From the NCBI GenBank assembly GCA_910586615.1, contig CAJUJP010000011.1:20816-84815 (forward strand): 64,000 nt of DNA. The letters are read 5' to 3'. Below the pieces are notes generated by a model, which ran no database searches, was not told where the DNA came from, and saw only the letters and a list, made by a program, of their open reading frames with translations. Shown here one piece after another: positions 8,352 to 17,213 of the stretch; positions within the stretch are counted from its first letter, which is position 1; each line of letters opens with the position of its first letter. This stretch comes from an uncultured Lachnospiraceae bacterium (lineage in GTDB: Bacteria; Bacillota; Clostridia; Lachnospirales; Lachnospiraceae). A program made the position numbers and the translations under genes.

Positions 8352-10367
8352 TCATACGGTCTGTATGATGGCAACATCTCTGCCTGCAAGACGCAGAGTA
8401 TCACCTTCCTTATATTCAGTGCCTGTCAGGATATCCCTGCCTGTCCGGTTCAGCGTGATCTCATGAGTCTGCGCATCATGGTTCAGCAGGAAAAGGAAGG
8501 AGCCGTTTGCGTTGATGCGCTCGGCTGCCTCGATGCAGTCCGGTGTGTCAAGAAGAGGAAAAATACCCGCTTCCGCACAGATTTCGCCGATAAAAGTACG
8601 ATAGAAATTGGAATCGGAACGGGTCGCAACATAGTAGGCGAATCCTTTTCCGAAGGCATTGCGGGTGAGCGCCGGCATACCTGCATAGAAATCCTGCTCG
8701 TAGGAGGCGAGGGACCGGGCGCTTTCCGTGTGCAGCAGGTCACAGATCAATGTGGCAGGATATGCAGTGCCCTGATAGGTAAAACGGTTGCCGGCTTCTT
8801 CGGGAAGGGCGTCTTCCTCCTCCACCCAGATTCCCAGAATATCCCGGAGTCTGCCCGGATAGCCGCCCACTGTGACCAGATCATGCTCGTCCACATATCC
8901 ACTGAAAAAGGTGGTCAGGAATCTGCCGCCTTCCTGTACAAAGCGGCGGATCTTCTCATCATGGCCCGGCTTCACCATATACAGTAAAGGTGCGGCCACG
9001 AAAGAATAGCCGGTCAGATCATCCTCGACACTGATCAGATCCACGGGAATATTCAAATCGCAGAAGGCCTTGTAATAGTTCATGATTTCGTCGCAGTAGT
9101 GCAGATTCACGCTGGGGCCTGCAGAATAAGAGGTGGCCCACCAGTTATCCCAGTCAAAGACGATGGCCGCTTTGGACTTCATGCGTGAACCCAGAGTCAG
9201 GTCACCGATCCGGTCAAGTTCTTCACCCAGAGCGGCGACCTCCCGGAATACCCTTGTATTTTCGTGACCGGCATGGTCAATGACTGCCCCGTGATATTTT
9301 TCGCAGGCGCCGATACTTCGTCTGATCTGAAAAAACATAACAGTATCTGCGCCGTGGGCAACTGCCTGGTAACTCCAGAGCCTCATAACGCCCGGACGTT
9401 TCAGTGCATTGTAGGGATGCCAGTTAGTCACGCTGGGTGTCTGCTCCATCAGCGCAAAAGGCTTGCCCTGTTTTAAGCTGCGCATCAGATCATGTCTGAG
9501 AGCGGTATCCTCCGGTGCGGCATTGTAGGCCGGATAGTTGTCCCAGGAGATAAAATCCATGTATTTTGCCCACATCTGATAATCCAAGGCATCATAAGTT
9601 CCCATCAGATTGGTGGTGATGGGAATCTCCGGGGTGATGGCGTGGATTGTGTCATACTCCAGACGGAAGCAGTCCAGAATACTCTCTGAGTTGAAGCGCC
9701 TGTAGTCCAGTGAGATACCCTGAAAAGTGGTCCGTTCAGGAGCAAAATGCTCCGAAAGAATATTGGGTAGTACAATATCTTCGAAATCATAGAAGGTATG
9801 TCCCCAGAAAGCAGTGTCCCAGGCTTCATTCACAGCGTCGATGGTCTGATACTTGTTTTTCAGCCATAGGCGGAAGGCACGCTCGCAGTTTTCGCAATAG
9901 CATTCCCCGCCGTATTCGTTAGAGATATGCCATGCAACGATATTGTCATAAGAACGGTAACGTTCAGCCAGCTTTTCGGCGAGGCGCTTCGCATATTTAC
10001 GGTAGGTCGGGCTGTTGGGACAGGAGTTATGGCGGCTGCCGAACTTGTGCTTCCTGCCACTGAAGTCTGTTCTGAGGATATCGGGATATTTCCGTGCCAT
10101 CCAGGCCGGGTGCGCGCCGGTGGAGGTGGCCAGACAGATTTTCATGCCGTTGCGGGTGACTGTCTCCATGATTTTATCGAGTTTTTCAAAGCAATAGGTG
10201 TCCTCGGAGGGCTGTAAAGCCGCCCAGCTGAAAACATTCAGGGTGACTACATCTATATGTGCGAGCTTCATCAGCCGCATGTCTTCTTCCCAGATTTCTT
10301 CGGGCCATTGTTCCGGATTGTAGTCCCCGCCGTAGAGTATTTTCTTTACTTTGTTACTTTCGATCAT
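8352..10367 (-). CDS. Beta-galactosidase, glycoside hydrolase family 42
   Basis: A 671-residue protein with the GH42 start KKILYGGDYNPEQWPEEIWEEDM. The acid/base glutamate is in HISNEYGG (Glu151) and the nucleophile glutamate in ALMEQTPS (Glu308). The four zinc-site cysteines (116, 156, 158, 161) known from trimeric GH42 enzymes are present. There is no signal peptide, so it is intracellular and would release galactose from imported beta-galactosides, including arabinogalactan oligosaccharides. Length matches the family. It is a single-gene unit on the minus strand; its upstream region holds three hairpins and a direct repeat. The nearby arabinan genes suggest a role in pectin side-chain breakdown, but it is not in that operon. 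Confidence 0.94.
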   Translation of the reverse strand: MIESNKVKKILYGGDYNPEQWPEEIWEEDMRLMKLAHIDVVTLNVFSWAALQPSEDTYCFEKLDKIMETVTRNGMKICLATSTGAHPAWMARKYPDILRTDFSGRKHKFGSRHNSCPNSPTYRKYAKRLAEKLAERYRSYDNIVAWHISNEYGGECYCENCERAFRLWLKNKYQTIDAVNEAWDTAFWGHTFYDFEDIVLPNILSEHFAPERTTFQGISLDYRRFNSESILDCFRLEYDTIHAITPEIPITTNLMGTYDALDYQMWAKYMDFISWDNYPAYNAAPEDTALRHDLMRSLKQGKPFALMEQTPSVTNWHPYNALKRPGVMRLWSYQAVAHGADTVMFFQIRRSIGACEKYHGAVIDHAGHENTRVFREVAALGEELDRIGDLTLGSRMKSKAAIVFDWDNWWATSYSAGPSVNLHYCDEIMNYYKAFCDLNIPVDLISVEDDLTGYSFVAAPLLYMVKPGHDEKIRRFVQEGGRFLTTFFSGYVDEHDLVTVGGYPGRLRDILGIWVEEEDALPEEAGNRFTYQGTAYPATLICDLLHTESARSLASYEQDFYAGMPALTRNAFGKGFAYYVATRSDSNFYRTFIGEICAEAGIFPLLDTPDCIEAAERINANGSFLFLLNHDAQTHEITLNRTGRDILTGTEYKEGDTLRLAGRDVAIIQTV

Positions 10368-10395
10368 TGAATGTACCAGACCTTTCTATTGATTT

Positions 10396-10524
10396 TTCTA
10401 TTTAAGCAGTATCGCAAGCAAGTTTGCTTGTGATATGCATGGGGATTAGATTGAAAAATCAAAGATTTTTCAACTTTCTATTTAAGCAGTATCGCAAGCA
10501 GGCTTGCGATATGCATGAGGATTA
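10396..10524. repeat. Two direct hairpin repeats flanking a third hairpin
   Basis: A unit of about 50 bases (TTCTATTTAAGCAGTATCGC, continuing to GATATGCATGRGGATTA) occurs at 10396-10447 and 10476-10524. Each copy folds by itself (TATCGCAAGC with GCTTGYGATA). Between them lies a perfect 10-bp hairpin, TTGAAAAATC-AAA-GATTTTTCAA. The block fills the region upstream of the GH42 gene and may be regulatory or a mobile palindromic unit. The rest of the gap 10368-10682 shows only the terminator near 10640. Confidence 0.7.
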
Positions 10525-10623
10525 TTATGGAAACATTATACCTTATTTATGAAATGGCAGCTACCCTATAAATTACTGGTTATGATGCCGGTGCGGATAT
10601 GTCCCTCTGTGCTTATGAAATAA

Positions 10624-10656
10624 AGGAAGCCGGGTACAAGTCCCGGCTTCTTTTAT
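10624..10656. terminator. Intrinsic terminator downstream of the 10683-11300 gene
   Basis: GAAGCCGGG and CCCGGCTTC pair around a seven-base loop. The flanks are TTTTAT on the plus strand and CTTTAT on the minus strand. It lies 27 bases beyond the stop codon of the minus-strand gene. Confidence 0.7.
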
Positions 10657-10682
10657 CAAGAATATAATTATGTTGATACAGA

Positions 10683-11300
10683 CTAGTTTGACGTTGTAAG
10701 TCCGGCATCTTCAGCCATCTTGTCAAACTTCTCCATTACAGCATCGTAGGTTTTCTGAGAAATATCGGGAAGCTTTCCGCCCCATGTCTTCTCAGCCTGC
10801 TCGTAACCCTTCTTGAAGGCATCGCGCATCTCTTCAATCTTGCTCGGATCGCCGCCGGTCAATGCCGTTGCGAAATCAATGATTCTGTCAGATGTCTGCT
10901 GAACACCCCAATACCCGTCTTCGGCAATATCCTTTTCAGCCTGTGCCTTGGTGGCAGCATCTACGGTGAATTCACCTTTTGCGAGGAAAGACCAGATGTC
11001 ATTGGCCGTATTGTAGGTCTCGCCCTGTTTGCTCATCAACTGCTGTACAATATTTTGTAACTGCTGAGCATGTGCTTCAGCGTCAGCTTTCATCTTGTTT
11101 ACTAAATTCGTGTTCTGCGTGTAAGTCTTTGCAGTTGTAGAGCCTTTGTCGGTTGACGGTTCATAGACAACACCGCTGTTCTGCTTGTCGTCAGAAGTGT
11201 TAGTAGTATTTTTGTCCTCAGCAGCCGTCGAAGCCGTAGTCTGATTTACCGGATAGGTATCGTAAGTAGTTGTAGCACCTGTAACTCCGTTTACGCTCAT
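10683..11300 (-). CDS. Hypothetical protein, Thr/Ser-rich N-terminus with conserved helical C-terminus
   Basis: A 205-residue soluble protein without signal peptide or membrane segment. The first 65 residues are rich in Thr, Asn and Ser and probably disordered. The rest is helical and ends in ALTGGDPSKIEEMRDAFKKG and a TWGGKLPDISQKTYDAVM segment. I recognise this C-terminal pattern from short Firmicutes proteins that are sometimes named, without good support, after a hydrogenase component. No function is established. A very strong ribosome binding site (AGGAGGG) and a good terminator suggest a well-expressed single gene. Confidence 0.75.
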   Translation of the reverse strand: MSVNGVTGATTTYDTYPVNQTTASTAAEDKNTTNTSDDKQNSGVVYEPSTDKGSTTAKTYTQNTNLVNKMKADAEAHAQQLQNIVQQLMSKQGETYNTANDIWSFLAKGEFTVDAATKAQAEKDIAEDGYWGVQQTSDRIIDFATALTGGDPSKIEEMRDAFKKGYEQAEKTWGGKLPDISQKTYDAVMEKFDKMAEDAGLTTSN

Positions 11301-11754
11301 TGGTATCCCTCCTTGGAATGTGATTTTATTGTGTTTCCGGTTACATACAGAGAAAATCCCTGCTTTTACATACTATATCGTACAATAACTCTGGAAAAAT
11401 TAGGAGTAAAAAATTTTTTTTGAAAAAATTTGTGACCGTTTTGGACTGTTTCATGACATGGAGAAAAGAAGGCAGAGTAGAGATTGCCCTCCAGACGAAA
11501 GAAAGGAGGGCGATACAATGTATGTTACATATCAGGATGTACAAAACACACCTGAATAACAGGACTATGGACAGCATTTACAATAAGTATGGTTTTGTGA
11601 TATACAACGGGATTCAGGAATAGATTCCAGTGTTCATGCGGCTTAAAGGCCAATGATGAAACTGGATATAACTTGACGAAACATCCCTGTTTTGTATATA
11701 ATTAAGTACAATTATTGTATACAAAATGCAATCTGCCAGACAACGGAGAAAAAG
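11301..11754. other. 454-base intergenic region between divergent genes
   Basis: It holds the leader of the minus-strand gene (with AGGAGGG before its start) and, at its right end, the ispE promoter. The middle part has short open frames on both strands but none with a convincing ribosome binding site and codon pattern. I see no conserved RNA structure. Confidence 0.5.
11673..11702 (+). promoter_or_regulatory. Sigma-A promoter of ispE
   Basis: TTGACG at 11673-11678 and TATAAT at 11697-11702 with an 18-base spacer, 52 bases before the ispE start codon. Confidence 0.75.
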
Positions 11755-12639
11755 ATGGAACGGATCACGAAAAAAGCATATGCGAAGATTAATATAGGGC
11801 TGGACGTCCTGCGGCGCAGGCCGGACGGCTACCATGAAGTCAGGATGATCATGCAGACGGTGGATATCTGTGACGATCTGGTTTTTGAAAAGACTGCACA
11901 GCCGGGGATTACACTGCAGACAGACCGGAAAGAACTGCCTGTGGACGGCAGCAATCTGATCTGCCGGGCGGCGGAGCTGCTGTTTCGGGAGAAAGGCATA
12001 GACGGCGGTGTCAGGATTGCGCTGACAAAAAGGATTCCTGTCGCTGCCGGCATGGCGGGAGGGAGTTCGGATGCAGCGGCGGCCATGCATGGGCTGAATG
12101 AATTGTTTGAAATGGGATATTCTGTAAGGGAACTGCAGAAACTGGGTGTGAAGCTGGGGGCGGACATTCCCTACTGCCTTGTGGGCGGTACTATGCTGGC
12201 GGAGGGAATCGGTGAAGTTTTATCGGAACTTCCCGCTGTGCCGGACGGATTCCTTGTGGTGGCAAAGCCGGACATTGATGTATCTACGGCGTTCGTTTAC
12301 GGAAACCTGCAAATTGACAGTCTGACAGAACATCCGGACATTGACGGCATGATCGAGGCACTCCGGGCAGGCAGCCTGCAAGGGGTGACAGACAGGCTTG
12401 GCAATGTGCTGGAAACGGTCACGGCCAGAGAATATCCGGTGATCGAAGAAATAAAAAAGCTGCTGCGCCTTCAGGGAGCGGAGAATGCTCTGATGAGCGG
12501 CAGCGGTCCTACCGTGTTCGGTATTTTTACAGAGCGTGGGAAGGCGGAACAGGCAGCCGGAATTATGGGCGACAGCGGTCTTGCCGGAGAGATTTATGTG
12601 ACTACGTTTCAGAGGGGTACGGATAGACAGGACGCATGA
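11755..12639 (+). CDS. ispE: 4-diphosphocytidyl-2-C-methyl-D-erythritol kinase
   Basis: A 294-residue GHMP kinase. It has the family start KAYAKINIGLDVLRRRPDGYH, the ATP loop PVAAGMAGGSSDAAA and the C-terminal SGSGPTVFGIF motif. IspE phosphorylates CDP-methylerythritol in the non-mevalonate isoprenoid pathway in the cytoplasm. The frame is open 21 codons upstream, but the start at 11755 has CGGAGAAA at the right distance and lies just after the promoter. A GntR regulator follows 35 bases downstream on the same strand and may be co-transcribed; this pairing is common in Clostridia. Confidence 0.95.
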   Translation: MERITKKAYAKINIGLDVLRRRPDGYHEVRMIMQTVDICDDLVFEKTAQPGITLQTDRKELPVDGSNLICRAAELLFREKGIDGGVRIALTKRIPVAAGMAGGSSDAAAAMHGLNELFEMGYSVRELQKLGVKLGADIPYCLVGGTMLAEGIGEVLSELPAVPDGFLVVAKPDIDVSTAFVYGNLQIDSLTEHPDIDGMIEALRAGSLQGVTDRLGNVLETVTAREYPVIEEIKKLLRLQGAENALMSGSGPTVFGIFTERGKAEQAAGIMGDSGLAGEIYVTTFQRGTDRQDA

Positions 12640-12674
12640 ACGAAAGATGCGAATCGGAAGAAAGGTGATGTTGA

Positions 12675-13376
12675 ATGAGAGATCGTTTTGAGGTGGCAAT
12701 GGATGAATTTCTCCCTCTTCGGGATGTTGTATTTAATACGCTGCGCAAAGCAATCCTCACGGGGGAACTGAAGCCGGGAGAACGGCTGATGGAGATTCAT
12801 CTGGCGAACCGTCTGGGGGTCAGCAGGACGCCGATCCGTGAGGCGATCCGCAAACTTGAACTGGAAGGGCTGGTGATCATGATTCCAAGGCGCGGTGCTG
12901 AGGTAGCCCAGATCACGGAAAAGAGCCTGAAGGACGTACTGGAAGTGCGGCGTGCACTGGATGTTCTGTGCGTGGAACTTGCGTGCGACAGAATCAGCCA
13001 GGAGGAGAAAGAACGGCTGAAGGATGCCTGCGGTGATTTTGCGCGGGCGACGAAGACCGGGGATACCACTGTGATAGCCAGGGCAGATGTGATTTTTCAT
13101 GATATCATCGTACAGGCTACCGGCAACCAGCGGCTGATCCAGCTGATCAATAACCTGTCGGAACAGATGTACCGTTACCGCTTTGAATATATTAAAGACG
13201 AGAACCGGCATGATAATCTGATCAGCGAGCATAGAATGATATATGAAAGCATTGCGGGACATGACAAAGAAAAAGCGGCAGAAGCGGCAAAGCTTCATAT
13301 AGATAATCAGGAGAAATCCATCATCCGCCAGATCCGTCTGGAACAGGAGCATCAGACAAAACGGCGTAAACTTTGA
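12675..13376 (+). CDS. GntR family regulator, FadR subfamily (FCD domain)
   Basis: A 233-residue regulator. The N-terminal winged helix (about 12-80) contains LANRLGVSRTPIREAIRKLE, typical of GntR proteins. The C-terminal FCD domain (about 95-225) keeps the Asp and three His positions that bind a metal in this subfamily (DVIFHDIIVQ, SEHRMIY, KLHIDNQE). Such proteins sense small carboxylates or sugar acids. The gene sits 35 bases after ispE with an AAAGGTGAT ribosome site. No catabolic gene is adjacent, so the target is unknown. Confidence 0.9.
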   Translation: MRDRFEVAMDEFLPLRDVVFNTLRKAILTGELKPGERLMEIHLANRLGVSRTPIREAIRKLELEGLVIMIPRRGAEVAQITEKSLKDVLEVRRALDVLCVELACDRISQEEKERLKDACGDFARATKTGDTTVIARADVIFHDIIVQATGNQRLIQLINNLSEQMYRYRFEYIKDENRHDNLISEHRMIYESIAGHDKEKAAEAAKLHIDNQEKSIIRQIRLEQEHQTKRRKL

Positions 13377-13493
13377 GGCTGGATGAATAGAGGACCGAAT
13401 AGGGGTTACACTTCTTATGATAGATGAAAAAGACAGCGGTATCCGCAGAGAAGGATGTTAAGCTGACAATTTTGATATAAGGAGTGTGACGAA

Positions 13494-13916
13494 ATGCTGA
13501 ACCGGAAAGTAAACCCTGACATTTTGCGGGGCGAAAGTATAGAAAGAAACCGTAGTGCAGGGTACAGTTGGAGAAGTCAGAGAGCCTGGAATAAACTGTA
13601 CAGTGTGAGAAGCAAAAATGCTTTTAGTACAGTGTATGGATTAGGGAAAAAAGCCGGAATTACGCTGAAAAATATCTGTAAAAACTATCGTATCCGGGCA
13701 GCGGCGGCGGGAATCTGTGCACTTGTATGGTGCGGCCTGCTTTATCCGGAGCTTTGTTTTACCCAGGGGACCTGTGAACAGATTCTTATCGTACAGGGAC
13801 AGGAGATTGTCATAGAACAGTTGGAAAATACAGATATTCTGGGTGCGTCCGGTGATGAGATCATAGTAAGAAGCCGATTTCTGGAATGGCTGAAAGAGAT
13901 AAAAAGTAAAAAATAG
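13494..13916 (+). CDS. Hypothetical single-pass membrane protein
   Basis: A 140-residue protein not recognised. The first 70 residues are basic and hydrophilic. One hydrophobic segment follows (about 68-85, RAAAAGICALVWCGLLYPEL), then an acidic C-terminal tail of about 55 residues (EQILIVQGQEIVIEQLENTD). This suggests a cytoplasmic basic N-terminus with an outside C-terminal tail. The start has AAGGAG seven bases upstream. It is 18 bases before murI on the same strand, so the two are likely co-transcribed. The context hints at a cell-wall role, but this is only inference. Confidence 0.7.
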   Translation: MLNRKVNPDILRGESIERNRSAGYSWRSQRAWNKLYSVRSKNAFSTVYGLGKKAGITLKNICKNYRIRAAAAGICALVWCGLLYPELCFTQGTCEQILIVQGQEIVIEQLENTDILGASGDEIIVRSRFLEWLKEIKSKK

Positions 13917-13934
13917 ATTGGAAGATAAAAGGTT

Positions 13935-14768
13935 ATGAGTGAACAGGAATCTATGCGTAACAGACCTGTCGGAGTCTTTGACTCAGGCGTGGGAGGCCTG
14001 ACTGTGGCCAGGGAGATCATGCGTCAGCTTCCCAATGAACGGATCGTATATTTCGGGGATACGGCAAGGGTTCCTTACGGCAGTAAGTCCCCGGAAACGA
14101 TTACGAAATTTTCCAGACAGATCGCACGTTTTCTGCAGACACAGGAAGTCAAGGCAATCGTGGTTGCCTGTAACAGTGTAAGTGCCTGTGCCATGGATGT
14201 GCTGGAAAAAGAGATCGACCTGCCTATCGTGGATGTGGTGAAGCCCGGCGCAAGGACTGCGATCGAGGCCACAAAGAATGACAGAATCGGGGTAATTGCC
14301 ACGGAAGCCACGATCGGAAGCGGTATATACAGCCGGTACATAAAAGAAAATAATTCTGATGCCATGGTACTGAGCAAAGCATGTCCTCTTTTTGTACCGC
14401 TGGTGGAGGAAGGTCTGTGGGAAGACCCGGTGACGGACGAGATTGCAGGTCGATATCTGGGGGAGCTGATCGACGTAGGAATCGACACGCTGATATTGGG
14501 ATGTACCCATTATCCTATTATACGGTCCACCATCGGCCGGATCATGGGAGAGGGTGTGACACTGGTGAATCCGGCCTATGAAACAGCCCGCGAACTGAAA
14601 CGGATTCTGCAGGAAAAAGGATTGGAAAGCGAACACAGGCCGGGGCTGGGAACCGAACTATACCGCTTTTTTGTAAGTGATGCGGCGGATAAATTTCAGA
14701 AATTTGCAAATTCCATCCTGACTTACGGTATTTTATCAGCAAAGGTGATAAATATCGACGAATATTAG
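13935..14768 (+). CDS. murI: Glutamate racemase
   Basis: A 277-residue enzyme that converts L- to D-glutamate for peptidoglycan. The start PVGVFDSGVGGLTV and the PYGSKSPETI motif are conserved. The two catalytic cysteines are present in VACNSVSA (Cys79) and LGCTHYP (Cys190). Length matches the family. It follows the small membrane protein gene by 18 bases and is followed by a DUF1934 gene 35 bases later. Together they look like one transcription unit. Confidence 0.95.
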   Translation: MSEQESMRNRPVGVFDSGVGGLTVAREIMRQLPNERIVYFGDTARVPYGSKSPETITKFSRQIARFLQTQEVKAIVVACNSVSACAMDVLEKEIDLPIVDVVKPGARTAIEATKNDRIGVIATEATIGSGIYSRYIKENNSDAMVLSKACPLFVPLVEEGLWEDPVTDEIAGRYLGELIDVGIDTLILGCTHYPIIRSTIGRIMGEGVTLVNPAYETARELKRILQEKGLESEHRPGLGTELYRFFVSDAADKFQKFANSILTYGILSAKVINIDEY

Positions 14769-14803
14769 ATTAATTGGATTGAAAAATCAGTTGAAAGAAA
14801 GGC

Positions 14804-15265
14804 ATGGTTTTCAATATGACAAAGGAAGTATTGCTGACGCTTAGCGGGCTGCAGTTTGATCAGCGTGAGGAGGATGCCGGCCAGGTGGAGGTGGTCACTG
14901 TAGGCGACTATTATAAGAGAAACGGAAAACATTATGTGGTGTATGAAGAGATCACAGAGGGCTTCAGCCAGCCCACCAAGAACAGGTTGAAATTCAGTGA
15001 ACATATGCTGGAATTATCCAGAAACGGTCTGGTTAACGTACATATGGTTTTTCAGGAAAACAGGAAGAACCTCACCAATTATAATACGCCCTTCGGCCAG
15101 ATTCTGATCGGAATCGACACGAAGAAGATACAGGTCAATGAAAAAGAAGATGACATTGTTGTGGAAGTGGACTATTCCCTGGACGTAAACTATGAGTTTC
15201 TGTCAGACTGCCACATCAAGATCGCTATCTGCTCAAAAGAAAACAGCAGCTTTTCCCTGAATTAA
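14804..15265 (+). CDS. DUF1934 family protein (YwiB-like)
   Basis: A 153-residue cytoplasmic protein with the YwiB/DUF1934 pattern: an N-terminal strand (EVLLTLSGLQFD), YYKRNGKHYVVYEE, FGQILIGIDTKKI and VDYSLDVNYEFLSDCHIKI. The family has a calycin-like beta-barrel structure and no known function. It often lies near argS or murI in Firmicutes. The start at 14804 follows AAGAAAGG; a second ATG at 14816 would also give the conserved region. It ends the murI unit. Confidence 0.85.
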   Translation: MVFNMTKEVLLTLSGLQFDQREEDAGQVEVVTVGDYYKRNGKHYVVYEEITEGFSQPTKNRLKFSEHMLELSRNGLVNVHMVFQENRKNLTNYNTPFGQILIGIDTKKIQVNEKEDDIVVEVDYSLDVNYEFLSDCHIKIAICSKENSSFSLN

Positions 15266-15328
15266 GATTCCAGCCACCGATATTACAGCCGGGATCTGTA
15301 CGGGAATAAACTGCTGTATGGGTTCGTC

Positions 15329-15425
15329 TGTTCCGGATATACAAGTTCACGAAGCAAACCTCGTAAAGTTATTTGCATGTTCCGGATATACAAGTTTACG
15401 AAGCAAATCTCGTAAAGTTATTTGC
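15329..15425. repeat. Tandem 49-base repeat of the dispersed GAA-turn hairpin family
   Basis: Two copies (15329-15376 and 15378-15425) of a unit beginning TGTTCCGGATATACAAGTT and ending CTCGTAAAGTTATTTGC follow each other with a 49-base period and few differences. They contain the ACGAAGCAAA-CTCGTAAAGTTATTTGC module also found near 25.9 and 43.5 kb. The second copy supplies the last codons and stop of the following minus-strand gene. Confidence 0.8.
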
Positions 15426-15897
15426 GAAGCGGCTTTGCACCGGCCTTTTCCTGGGCACGTTCAACAAGCTGCTTGAATTTACTCTTTTTCTTCTGCTCCT
15501 TGACGATGGGCTTGCCGTGGAGACCTTTCACATCTGTGATGTAGATACCGCTGACTACTGCCTTTACTTCTTTCTTGACAGGCACGGAGTCGAAAATCTT
15601 TTCTTCACAGATCAGCGACATGATCTGCGGGCCGACCTTCGCTTTGACAACGGGAAGCTTGGAGCCGCGCAGCCACTTCGGCGTCTGTTCAAGAACCATC
15701 TGTGGAAGCCCGGCATCCTTAATTTTCATACGCTTCTTGTCTATGATCAGCATGGAGACGGTCTGTTTCATGGCATCAATCTGTGCCTGCTGCTCTTCCT
15801 GCTTCTTCTGAGCCTTCCTTCCGACAAAATATAATGCAACTACTGCAATGATTAAAACAGCCAGAATAACTAACAGGACAATTGTTAATGTACTCAT
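15418..15897 (-). CDS. Hypothetical membrane-anchored basic protein
   Basis: A 159-residue protein with one N-terminal membrane helix (about 2-26: LTIVLLVILAVLIIAVVALYF). A short coiled-coil-like stretch follows (KAQKKQEEQQAQIDAMKQ), then a compact domain of about 90 residues and a strongly basic tail. The start chosen has a perfect GGAGGT site; six more upstream codons are open but poorly placed. The family is common in Lachnospiraceae and its function is unknown. Its last codons and stop lie inside a dispersed repeat, so the C-terminal end may have been altered by repeat insertion. Confidence 0.75.
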   Translation of the reverse strand: MSTLTIVLLVILAVLIIAVVALYFVGRKAQKKQEEQQAQIDAMKQTVSMLIIDKKRMKIKDAGLPQMVLEQTPKWLRGSKLPVVKAKVGPQIMSLICEEKIFDSVPVKKEVKAVVSGIYITDVKGLHGKPIVKEQKKKSKFKQLVERAQEKAGAKPLRK

Positions 15898-15934
15898 GGG
15901 ACCACCTCCGAACAAACTTAATTACACGCAAGAA

Positions 15935-17038
15935 TCATTTTAACATTGATTCCTGCATTAAGCAAGGAGATTTCCGAAATTCTTTCGCCAGCAGAAACAG
16001 TCCGAAGAGGATTCCGTTTATCAGAAGCGCCGCCGGGATCATTCCCCATGTCACCTGCTGGTTCTGCAGAACATCCGCCGAGTAATCGCTGACCATTACA
16101 GGCCCCAGGTTGTTATTCAGAAAATGCAGTATTACGGGCACCCAGATGTTGCCTGTTTTCATATAGGCCCATGCAAAAAAGATGCCCAGTGTCACGCAGG
16201 TAATGATCTGCGATATGGTCATGATCAGTCCTCTGTCCGGTGTTGTATAGAAAAAAAAGTCCAGAAAGACATGCCATATGCCCCACGCCACGCCAAGAAG
16301 CAGTACACCGCCGCGCAGACCGAAGCGTTTCTGCATAATAGGCTGCAGATAATACCGCCAGCCGTATTCCTCACCGAAAAATGGTGCAAAGGCCATAAAA
16401 AAATTAAGCGGCGTGACGAGCAGATAGACCCACGTTGCAGGATCCTGCACAATCGCAAGTACAACATCTGACTGTCCGTCTGCGAGATACGCGAGAACCG
16501 CACGGCCGAAATACAACGCGAGGAAGACGAGAATGCAGATAAGGGATGCCTTCCCCTTCTGCCAGCGTAGTCCGTAAGCCGCCCGCCGATTTTTGCCGGA
16601 AATGAGCAGAGTGATCCAGCACAGGATCGTACCGCCGATCAGCAGATACTGGCTGAGCATTGACCAGAGGGGTATGGACAGGCCGTTTAAGTCCAGCGTT
16701 TGTCCGGGCATTGCTATGGCACACACCGCACACAGAAGCATGACAACGGTTACGAACAGAAAGCAGATATAAAAACATTTTGGCATCAGACTGTCTTTCC
16801 GGCGGGTGACCAGGTAAGCCAGCATCACGCCGGCTGCAGGATAGAACATCTGAGCGTTGGGAAAAGCGCCTAAATCCGCCGATATGGTATTGCCATACCA
16901 GGTCAGAAGCCCCATTGCATAAGTCACGCCGTAAGCGATCAGTAGAAAAAGCAGGAGCTGTTTTCTCTGTGTCGGGATATCTGCCGGAAGGGCAGAACTC
17001 TCATATTCATTTTCATTCATTTTTGTTTCTTGATTCAT
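15935..17038 (-). CDS. CPBP family intramembrane metalloprotease
   Basis: A 367-residue protein with about eight membrane segments. The three CPBP (CAAX protease/Abi) motifs are present in order: GEEYGWRYYLQP (EExxxR), GIWHVFLDF with the motif-2 histidine, and VILHFLNNNLG (HxxxN). Members cleave prenylated or other membrane peptides; in Gram-positive bacteria some give bacteriocin self-immunity or process signals. The start at 17038 has GGAGGT at the right distance. It lies downstream of an Agr-like response regulator and kinase on the same strand, with 175 bases between, so it may be a target or effector of that system. Confidence 0.88.
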   Translation of the reverse strand: MNQETKMNENEYESSALPADIPTQRKQLLLFLLIAYGVTYAMGLLTWYGNTISADLGAFPNAQMFYPAAGVMLAYLVTRRKDSLMPKCFYICFLFVTVVMLLCAVCAIAMPGQTLDLNGLSIPLWSMLSQYLLIGGTILCWITLLISGKNRRAAYGLRWQKGKASLICILVFLALYFGRAVLAYLADGQSDVVLAIVQDPATWVYLLVTPLNFFMAFAPFFGEEYGWRYYLQPIMQKRFGLRGGVLLLGVAWGIWHVFLDFFFYTTPDRGLIMTISQIITCVTLGIFFAWAYMKTGNIWVPVILHFLNNNLGPVMVSDYSADVLQNQQVTWGMIPAALLINGILFGLFLLAKEFRKSPCLMQESMLK

Positions 17039-17213
17039 CTTGTACCTCCATTCCGGGACGTTCCAGACAGAGACAGCCGGAAGACTGTGCATTTCCTATC
17101 TCTTGATGCCCGAATTTCTATAGGTTTCAAGTATAACACCGGGAAACTCCGGAGAGGCATAAAATGCCCCGATGGTCATTCTGATGCCTGAATGGCAGTA
17201 CTGTCAGGAGAGG

